Below, piece after piece: positions 7,213 to 12,004 of a stretch of DNA of 12,004 nt. Source of the stretch: Silvimonas sp. (GTDB lineage Bacteria; Pseudomonadota; Gammaproteobacteria; Burkholderiales; Chitinibacteraceae); assembly GCA_030151005.1 (NCBI GenBank), contig JASLES010000095.1:1-12004 (forward strand), given 5' to 3'. The notes beneath the pieces are model-generated. The model was not told the DNA's origin. It saw nothing but the letters and a program-made list of their open reading frames with translations, and ran no database searches. The first letter of the stretch is position 1, and every line of letters starts with the position of its first letter. The position numbers and the translations under genes are program-made.

Positions 7213-8753
7213 GGTTGCTCCAGCGGGTTCATGCTGGGCAGGCGCGCCAGTACAGGGGCCTTGAGCACGCTACGCAACGCCGTCCTGGGATCGTGCACGC
7301 GGCAGGCACGCAAGCAGATGCGTGCGGCCGGGCCTTGCATGTGGCCCATCAATTCTTCCAGTTCATGCACCAGCGCTTCCAGTACGCTATGTTGTTGTTC
7401 TGCGGGCACCACCAGCACAAAACTGGCCGTGGAATAACGTGCGGCATGGCACGACTTGTGGCGGGCAAAAATCGCCAGGCGGCGGCCCAGTTCAGACAAC
7501 ACTTGATCGCCGATGGCAAAGGAATAGTGCTCGCTGATTTCGTTGAGGTTTTCCAGCCGCACGTTCAACAGGCTGGTGGCCTGGCCATCCAGCCGCAACA
7601 GTTCTTGTTCCAGCCCGCCGCGCTCAATGGGGGAGAGGTCTGCACGCAAGGCCAGCCGCGCCTGGTTGGCCGCGCGTTGCGATGCGGCGGCCTGGCGCTC
7701 TTGCAAGAGGTCATTTTCTTTGCGCGCCTGGATGACTTCCAGCCGCAGTTGCAACTGTGCCAGCCGGCTGGGCGAGGGCCGGCAACCTGGTTCATCCAGC
7801 CGTTTCAGGTAGGCCATGCGGGTGTTGTGATAGGCCTCGTGCGCGGCCAGTGCGGCCTCAAAATGGCCGTGGGCCTCTTCTGAGGTACACAACACCAGAT
7901 ACAGCGATTGCAGCAAATACCCGGTATCAAACGTGTGGGCGATGCTGATGGCTTCTTGCAAATCGCTCACAGCGGCGTCATAGCGGCCGCTATTGCGGTG
8001 CAAGCGTGCCAGTTCTTTCAGGCACTGCACGGTAACCCAGGGCGAATCTGCCTTGCGGGCCAGCGTCAGGGCTTCGTTCAGATCGCGCTGGGCACGTTGG
8101 CTGTTGCCGTTCTGGAATGCATGCAGGCCCTGATAGTAGAGCGTCTCTGCCCACCAGGTGGGCTCCATTTGCGGTGTGATCAAGTCTTGCGCCACCTGCA
8201 ACAAGGGCAGGGCCTGGTGCGACATATGCTGGCGTACGTAATCACCGGCCAGCGCGATGGCGCATTTGGCAATCGTGGCCGGGTCTTTGCTCTGGCAGGC
8301 AAACTCGTATGCCTGGCGACGCAGGCTCAGCGCGTGTTGGGTGTCTTCGATGAGCTGATAGTAATTGCCGATGCCAGCGCAAGCGACGGCAGCCAGTTCG
8401 GTCTGGCGGCTCATCATGGAGAGCTCAAGGCAGGCCATCCAGGCGTCCAGCGCGCCTGCGTAACGGCCCAGGCCGCGCTGGCATTCGGCCATGATCCACA
8501 AGGCCTGAGCGCGTTCAGACGGCGCGTTCTGCAATAGCCGCAGCGATCTGCGGGCCGCAGTCAGGCCCTGGCCGAACTGGCGGCGTGCCCAGTGCACCTT
8601 TGCCTGTGTCACCCAGCATTGCGCCAGTTGCGTGCTTGCAGCCGGATCAATATGCCGACGTGCGCGGCGCAGTAGATCCAGTGCGCGCGACTGATCCGAG
8701 CCAACGCAACGTTGCGCTTCTTCAATCAGGGCGGCTGGATCGGATTTAGTCAC
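7209..8753 (-). CDS. Helical-repeat (TPR-like) protein with degenerate GGDEF domain
   Basis: A 514-residue paralogue of the downstream cyclase, with the same layout: TPR-like helices to about residue 315, a coiled coil to about 385, then a GGDEF-like domain. The domain aligns nearly without gaps to the active one (both contain GDQVL and ARY-x4-F). However, GGEEF is replaced by STASF (441-445), the metal-binding Asp becomes Arg399 and the following Asp becomes Glu401. The DALTG/NRR entry motif is also gone. It should therefore not make c-di-GMP. It may act as a regulatory partner of the active enzyme or as a nucleotide-independent scaffold. The start is GTG at 8753 with no clear Shine-Dalgarno; no better in-frame start was seen. 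It is the first gene of a two-gene operon. The frame is unbroken, so it is not a pseudogene by sequence. Confidence 0.87.
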   Translation of the reverse strand: MTKSDPAALIEEAQRCVGSDQSRALDLLRRARRHIDPAASTQLAQCWVTQAKVHWARRQFGQGLTAARRSLRLLQNAPSERAQALWIMAECQRGLGRYAGALDAWMACLELSMMSRQTELAAVACAGIGNYYQLIEDTQHALSLRRQAYEFACQSKDPATIAKCAIALAGDYVRQHMSHQALPLLQVAQDLITPQMEPTWWAETLYYQGLHAFQNGNSQRAQRDLNEALTLARKADSPWVTVQCLKELARLHRNSGRYDAAVSDLQEAISIAHTFDTGYLLQSLYLVLCTSEEAHGHFEAALAAHEAYHNTRMAYLKRLDEPGCRPSPSRLAQLQLRLEVIQARKENDLLQERQAAASQRAANQARLALRADLSPIERGGLEQELLRLDGQATSLLNVRLENLNEISEHYSFAIGDQVLSELGRRLAIFARHKSCHAARYSTASFVLVVPAEQQHSVLEALVHELEELMGHMQGPAARICLRACRVHDPRTALRSVLKAPVLARLPSMNPLEQP

Positions 8754-8970
8754 TTTTGGCGGCTTGTTTGCAGGCGGTTCAGGCAGTCTATATTAGAAAT
8801 TTCTTCCTTGCGATTTTCGACAGTCGCATCTGTAAAAATGTGGGTTTTTTGCTAAAAATTGGCCATAACCAGTAAGAATCAAATTGTCTATGGCAAACAG
8901 ATTGCGGGTTTTTTGCTTTTGTCGGGCAAAACCTGGCGTTGATCGATCATATTGTAAGGATTGACTTACA
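8754..8970. promoter_or_regulatory. AT-rich control region upstream of the GGDEF operon
   Basis: This stretch is clearly more AT-rich than its surroundings and must carry the leftward promoter of the GGDEF operon. A TATAGA/TAATAT-like -10 element is visible on the minus strand near 8788-8796, without a good -35. A 12-bp direct repeat GGGTTTTTTGCT occurs at 8842-8853 and 8906-8917, 64 bp apart start to start. A possible short frame on the minus strand (8793-9062) crosses the neighbouring terminator and is not believed. Confidence 0.4.
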
Positions 8971-8975
8971 AATAA

Positions 8976-9002
8976 AAACGCCCTGAACAAGTCAGGGCGT
9001 TT
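8976..9002. terminator. Bidirectional Rho-independent terminator of the decarboxylase gene
   Basis: An 11-bp stem (AAACGCCCTGA at 8976-8986, TCAGGGCGTTT at 8992-9002) closes an ACAAG loop. Read leftward it is followed by TTTTTATTT, which suits the decarboxylase gene ending at 9050. Read rightward it is followed by GACGTTTTTTTT. Confidence 0.9.
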
Positions 9003-9049
9003 GACGTTTTTTTTGCAGTGGCCTGATCGCCCTGCCGGAGGGCAGAGGC

Positions 9050-11314
9050 TCAGTTCACACAATCGACGTAGTAGCTGGTCACGCCGTTTTCTTCTACGGC
9101 CACCAGACCATGGATATAGGTCTCGAAGCCAGGGAAGCGCTGGTTGAACTCACGGGCAAATTTCAGGTAATCAACAATGGTCTTGTTGAAGACTTCACCC
9201 GGAATCAACAACGGAATGCCTGGCGGGTAGGGCGTCAGCATCACTGCGGTGACGCGGCCTTCCAGTTCATCCAGCGGTACGCGTTCGATCTCGCGATGCG
9301 CCATCTTGGCAAAAGCCTTGGCCGGCTTGAGTGCAGGCACCAGATCAGACAGATACATCTCGGTGGTCAGGCGCGCCACATCACGTGCCTTGTAGATACC
9401 GTGAATCTGCTGGCACAGGTCTCTCAGACCAATGCGCTCGTACTGCGGGAACTGCTGTACGAACTCCGGCAGAATGCGCCACAGCGGCGCGTTCTTGTCG
9501 TAGTCGTCCTTGAACTGTTGCAGTGCGGTCAACAGCGTGTTCCAGCGGCCCTTGGTGATGCCAATGGTGAACAGAATGAAGAACGAGTACAGACCGGTCT
9601 TCTCGATCACCACGCCATGCTCGGCCAGATACTTGGAGACAATGGACGCCGGAATCCCGGTTTCCGAGAAGTCACCCGCCATGTTCAGGCCCGGGGTGAT
9701 GATGGTGGCCTTGATCGGATCCAGCATGTTGAAGCCTTCGGCCACATCGCCAAAGCCATGCCATTCTTCACCGGCTTTCAACATCCAGGCATCGCGGTGA
9801 TCCAGACCTTCATCGGTCAGATCAGCCGGGCCCCACACCTTGAACCACCAGGAATCGTCACCGTACTCTTCGTCCACCTTGCGCATGGCGCGGCGGAAAT
9901 CCAGCGCTTCAGACAACGATTCTTCTACCAGCGCGGTACCGCCCGGTGCTTCCATCATGGCCGCAGCCACATCGCAACTGGCGATAATGGCGTACTGCGG
10001 GCTGGTGGAGGTATGCATCAGATACGCTTCGTTGAAGATGTCGCGATCCAGCTTGGTTTGCTCGGCATCCTGCACCAGAATCTGCGAGGCTTGCGAGAGG
10101 CCGGCCAGCAGCTTGTGGGTGGATTGTGTAGAGAACACCATGGACTCTTTACAGCGTGGACGGCCTTCGCCAATGGCGTGGTAATCACCGTAGAAGTCAT
10201 GGAATGCCGCATGCGGCAGCCAGGCTTCGTCAAAGTGCAAGGTCTCAATCTCGCCGTCGAGCAAGTTCTTGATTTCTTCCACGTTGTACATGATGCCGTC
10301 GTAGGTCGACTGCGTGATGGTCAGCACGCGCGGCTTCACGTTCGGGTTGGATTCCAGCTTTTCACGGCAGAATGGGTTGGCCAGCATCTTTTTGCGGATG
10401 GCATCCGGTTCAAATTCGCTGCGCGGAATCGGGCCGATGATGCCGTAGTGGTTGCGCGTCGGCATCAGGAACACCGGCACCGCGCCGGTCATCATGATGG
10501 CGTGCAGGATGGACTTATGACAGTTGCGATCCACCACCACGATGTCACCCGGGGCCACGGTAGAGTTCCACACAATCTTGTTGGATGTGGAGGTGCCGTT
10601 GGTCACGAAGAACAAATGATCGGCATTGAAAATGCGCGCTGCATTGCGCTCGGACGCCGCCACCGGGCCGGTGTGATCCAGCAACTGGCCCAGTTCATCT
10701 ACCGCGTTGCAGACGTCCGCGCGCAGCATGTTCTCGCCAAAGAACTGGTGGAACATCTGGCCGACCGGGCTCTTCAAAAACGCCACGCCGCCGGAGTGCC
10801 CCGGGCAATGCCAGGAGTACGAACCGTCTTGCGCGTAATGCGTCAGCGCACGGAAGAACGGCGGGGCCAGGGTATCCAGGTAAGACTTGGCTTCACGGAT
10901 GATGTGGCGTGCCACGAATTCTGGCGTGTCTTCATGCATATGAATGAAGCCATGCAGCTCGCGCAGGATATCGTTGGGAATATGGCGCGCGGTGCGCGTT
11001 TCGCCATACAGATAAATCGGGATATCCGGGTTGCGGCGGCGGATTTCTTCAACAAAATGCCGCAGGCTGGTCAGCGCGGTTCGGGTTTCTTCTGCACTGC
11101 CACCACCGAACTCCTCATCATCAATCGACAAAATGAAACCAGCCGCGCGGCTTTGTTGCTGCGCAAATGAAGTCAGATCGCCATAGCTGGTATAGCCAAT
11201 GACGTCCATGCCTTCGGTTTCAATGGCCGCAGCCAGTTCACGAATGCCAGAGCCGCTGGTGTTTTCCGAGCGGAAGTCTTCGTCGATGATCACAAGGGGA
11301 AAATAAAATCGCAT
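9050..11314 (-). CDS. PLP-dependent Orn/Lys/Arg decarboxylase
   Basis: A full-length 754-residue fold-III-type inducible basic amino-acid decarboxylase. An N-terminal wing (receiver-like) domain covers about residues 1-140. The PLP domain follows, with HCPGHSGG, TNGTSTSNK, Asp362 in HFDEAW (binds the PLP ring nitrogen) and the Schiff-base Lys401 in STHKLL. A C-terminal domain ends in YYVDCVN. It converts lysine, arginine or ornithine to cadaverine, agmatine or putrescine plus CO2, using up a cytosolic proton. The ATG at 11314 (MRFYFP) was chosen because AAGGA (11322-11326) lies 7 bases upstream; a TTG at 11329 would precede this. The sequence is like enzymes annotated as arginine/lysine/ornithine decarboxylase in Burkholderia and Ralstonia, so the substrate is not resolved, with lysine a reasonable guess. 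No antiporter or regulator gene is adjacent, unlike cadBA or adiAC. Confidence 0.94.
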   Translation of the reverse strand: MRFYFPLVIIDEDFRSENTSGSGIRELAAAIETEGMDVIGYTSYGDLTSFAQQQSRAAGFILSIDDEEFGGGSAEETRTALTSLRHFVEEIRRRNPDIPIYLYGETRTARHIPNDILRELHGFIHMHEDTPEFVARHIIREAKSYLDTLAPPFFRALTHYAQDGSYSWHCPGHSGGVAFLKSPVGQMFHQFFGENMLRADVCNAVDELGQLLDHTGPVAASERNAARIFNADHLFFVTNGTSTSNKIVWNSTVAPGDIVVVDRNCHKSILHAIMMTGAVPVFLMPTRNHYGIIGPIPRSEFEPDAIRKKMLANPFCREKLESNPNVKPRVLTITQSTYDGIMYNVEEIKNLLDGEIETLHFDEAWLPHAAFHDFYGDYHAIGEGRPRCKESMVFSTQSTHKLLAGLSQASQILVQDAEQTKLDRDIFNEAYLMHTSTSPQYAIIASCDVAAAMMEAPGGTALVEESLSEALDFRRAMRKVDEEYGDDSWWFKVWGPADLTDEGLDHRDAWMLKAGEEWHGFGDVAEGFNMLDPIKATIITPGLNMAGDFSETGIPASIVSKYLAEHGVVIEKTGLYSFFILFTIGITKGRWNTLLTALQQFKDDYDKNAPLWRILPEFVQQFPQYERIGLRDLCQQIHGIYKARDVARLTTEMYLSDLVPALKPAKAFAKMAHREIERVPLDELEGRVTAVMLTPYPPGIPLLIPGEVFNKTIVDYLKFAREFNQRFPGFETYIHGLVAVEENGVTSYYVDCVN

Positions 11315-11358
11315 GCCAATGTCCTTCAAATAAAAACATTAGCGCTTCGGGCACGAGG

Positions 11359-11420
11359 CTTATAGGCGCAGCTAGAAAAAATGGGCGCTAGAGCGATCTG
11401 TTCTGGATAAGAACAGCGCT
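11359..11420 (-). promoter_or_regulatory. Putative decarboxylase promoter with upstream dyad
   Basis: On the minus strand TATAAG (11364-11359) resembles a -10 box about 45 bp before the start codon, but the -35 position is poor (CGCCCA). Just upstream is a dyad: CTGTTCT (11398-11404), spacer GGATA, AGAACAG (11410-11416). It is extended by AGCG/CGCT with a two-base bulge, giving a 29-bp element (11392-11420). Its centre lies near -55 relative to the inferred start of transcription, where an activator would bind. The -10 call is tentative; the dyad is directly visible. Confidence 0.45.
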
Positions 11421-11602
11421 CATCCTCCGCATTGCGGCAGGCGGGCGACTGAAAACATGTGACCCGCAACGCGCAAAAACGTTGCAAATCCCTGTCTGTC
11501 GCTGGGCCGGAGCCGGTCTGGGACGTCCTTGAAAGGCGCGTATATTAACGTGTTTTTTCGCCATGAAAATGGAGATTTGATGAAATGCAAAACACACTGG
11601 TA

Positions 11603-11688
11603 ACCCGACGCGGCCCCACACGCACAAACTACCTTTGTTTTAGCAGGATATCCCGTTGTAAAACAAAGGCTTGAGTTGTTTGTCGGGT
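11603..11688. repeat. Nested inverted repeat, function unknown
   Basis: Three sets of complementary arms nest around one centre. The inner arms are CCTTTGTTTTA (11632-11642) and TAAAACAAAGG (11659-11669), a perfect 11-bp stem around a 16-base loop that itself contains the palindrome GGATATCC. The middle arms are ACAAAC (11624-11629) and GTTTGT (11678-11683). The outer arms are ACCCG (11603-11607) and CGGGT (11684-11688). Neither side of the inner stem has a T-tract typical of a terminator. It could be a folded RNA, a repeat-element remnant or a protein-binding site. Confidence 0.6.
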
Positions 11689-11716
11689 CGGGGGAAACCA
11701 CGTTGGTTTTTTGCAG

Positions 11717-11740
11717 AAAAACCGCCGGTTTGGTGGTTGT
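11717..11740 (-). terminator. Weaker terminator-like hairpin
   Basis: AACCGCC (11720-11726) can pair with GGTGGTT (11732-11738), with one mispairing position that is G-U on one strand. Read leftward, the stem is followed by a T run opposite AAAAA (11717-11721). It shares AAAAACCGCCGG with the hairpin 61 bp to the right. Confidence 0.4.
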
Positions 11741-11776
11741 GCGGGACGGGCGGTCAGGGCAATCGGCACAGGTCGT

Positions 11777-11801
11777 AAAAAACCGCCGGCAGGGCGGTTT
11801 T
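11777..11801. terminator. Rho-independent terminator, best leftward
   Basis: A 9-bp stem AAAACCGCC (11779-11787) / GGCGGTTTT (11793-11801) closes a GGCAG loop. On the minus strand it is followed by six T residues, so it could end a leftward transcript entering from beyond the right edge. Rightward it has only TTTT inside the stem. Confidence 0.7.
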
Positions 11802-11820
11802 CAAGGTGCGCCGCAGTGTT

Positions 11821-11856
11821 GTAGCCCGGATGGAGCCGGCAGGCGGGAATCCGGGG
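11821..11856. repeat. REP-like intergenic repeat (GTAGCCCGGAT type)
   Basis: GTAGCCCGGATGGAG begins an inverted repeat whose arms are CCCGGAT (11825-11831) and ATCCGGG (11849-11855). The GTAGCCCGGATG...AATCCGGGG pattern is one I recall as a common intergenic repeat in beta- and gammaproteobacteria. The middle differs from the usual version (AGCCGGCAGGCGGG). Confidence 0.65.
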
Positions 11857-11942
11857 GGCTGGCCTGGTTCAGATTGTTGTTGGTGTTAGCGCCTGACGGC
11901 GCGGGTTTGAAAAGCATTTGATACCCGCGGTGGCGGGAGCAC

Positions 11943-12004
11943 CCTACTTTCTTTGCTTCGCCACCTCGGCGGCCCCAAAGAAAGTAGGCAAAGAAAGGCG
12001 ACCC
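11943..12004. repeat. Inverted repeat of the CTTTCTTTGCTTCG type, truncated by window edge
   Basis: The arms CCTACTTTCTTT (11943-11954) and AAAGAAAGTAGG (11977-11988) form a perfect 12-bp inverted repeat. AAAGAAAG recurs directly at 11990-11997, followed by GCGACCC at the edge. This matches a dispersed repeat I recall in many proteobacterial genomes (AAAGAAAGTAGGCAAAGAAAGGCGACCC type). The central segment CCACCTCGGCGGCCC is longer than in the short common version. Confidence 0.6.

Larger units (their letters stand above)
11421..12004. other. Gene-free region rich in inverted repeats
   Basis: No convincing coding region was found in these ~580 bases. Short frames here run through repeat sequences, lack ribosome binding sites and match no family I recognise. 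The stretch holds a nested inverted repeat (11603-11688), two terminator-like hairpins (11717-11801), a REP-like element (11821-11856) and a repeat at the right edge (11943-12004). A weak leftward promoter-like pair (TTTTCA, 16 bp, TAATAT) lies near 11541-11570. Confidence 0.6.

Noticed and set aside
8793..9062. A possible 89-residue protein on the minus strand between the decarboxylase and the GGDEF operon.
   Set aside because: It runs through the terminator stem and AT-rich promoter DNA, has no family resemblance, and starts inside the end of the decarboxylase gene.
9110..11170. A very long open frame on the + strand, antisense to the decarboxylase.
   Set aside because: The minus-strand frame is a textbook decarboxylase with all catalytic motifs. 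The antisense product matches no family I recognise and is rich in His, Arg and Gln, as expected from reading GC-biased codons backwards.
11315..11420. Riboswitch in the decarboxylase leader.
   Set aside because: I could find no motif of a known class (lysine, guanidine or others), and the visible dyad looks more like a DNA-level operator.
11603..11688. Integron attC recombination site.
   Set aside because: The region folds like one at first sight, but the required RYYYAAC and GTTRRRY core sites are not placed at its ends, and no integrase or cassette is near.
11388..11921. Short frames on both strands in the right intergenic region (for example 11388-11627 minus and 11676-11921 plus).
   Set aside because: They read through inverted repeats and REP-like sequence, lack ribosome binding sites, and look like no known protein.
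1..12004. CRISPR array, transposon, prophage or defence island.
   Set aside because: There are no regularly spaced repeats, no transposase or integrase, and no recognisable defence-family protein. The genes are ordinary metabolic, regulatory and signalling families.

Overview
The window is about 12 kb of chromosomal-looking, moderately GC-rich bacterial DNA. The protein families and one dRS3-like inverted repeat (ATTCCC-N8-GGGAAT) suggest a betaproteobacterium, plausibly in or near the Neisseriales. This assignment rests on recalled family resemblance, not on a search. No rRNA, tRNA, CRISPR array, transposase or phage gene was seen.

Left part, + strand (1-2532): a TldD-like metallopeptidase, cut off by the left edge, overlaps by ATGA with its TldE/PmbA-like partner. 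A strong symmetric terminator follows, then a dRS3-like hairpin. Next comes a divergent pair: a YahK-type zinc alcohol dehydrogenase/aldehyde reductase on the minus strand (2605-3666) and an AraC_N/AraC-type regulator on the plus strand (3868-4770). They share a ~200 bp control region that contains palindromes. A class I SAM-dependent methyltransferase (4854-5582) follows the regulator and meets the next operon tail to tail with only 10 bp between them.

Middle part, minus strand (8753 to 5593): a two-gene, translationally coupled operon of paralogous helical-repeat (TPR-like) proteins. Each has a coiled coil and a C-terminal GGDEF-type domain. The upstream gene's GGDEF domain has lost its metal and active-site residues. 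The downstream gene keeps GGEEF and should be an active diguanylate cyclase. This pairing is the most system-like signal in the window.

Right part, minus strand (11314 to 9050): a full-length PLP-dependent Orn/Lys/Arg decarboxylase with its own bidirectional terminator. No amino-acid/polyamine antiporter gene lies beside it. The last ~690 bases hold no convincing gene. They contain a 7-5-7 dyad in the decarboxylase promoter region, an ~86 bp nested inverted repeat, two terminator-like hairpins sharing a 12-bp direct repeat, and a cluster of REP-like intergenic repeats at the right edge.

The genes look like independent housekeeping or stress modules (peptide turnover, aldehyde detoxification, c-di-GMP signalling, amino-acid decarboxylation). 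They do not look like one pathway or a defence island.
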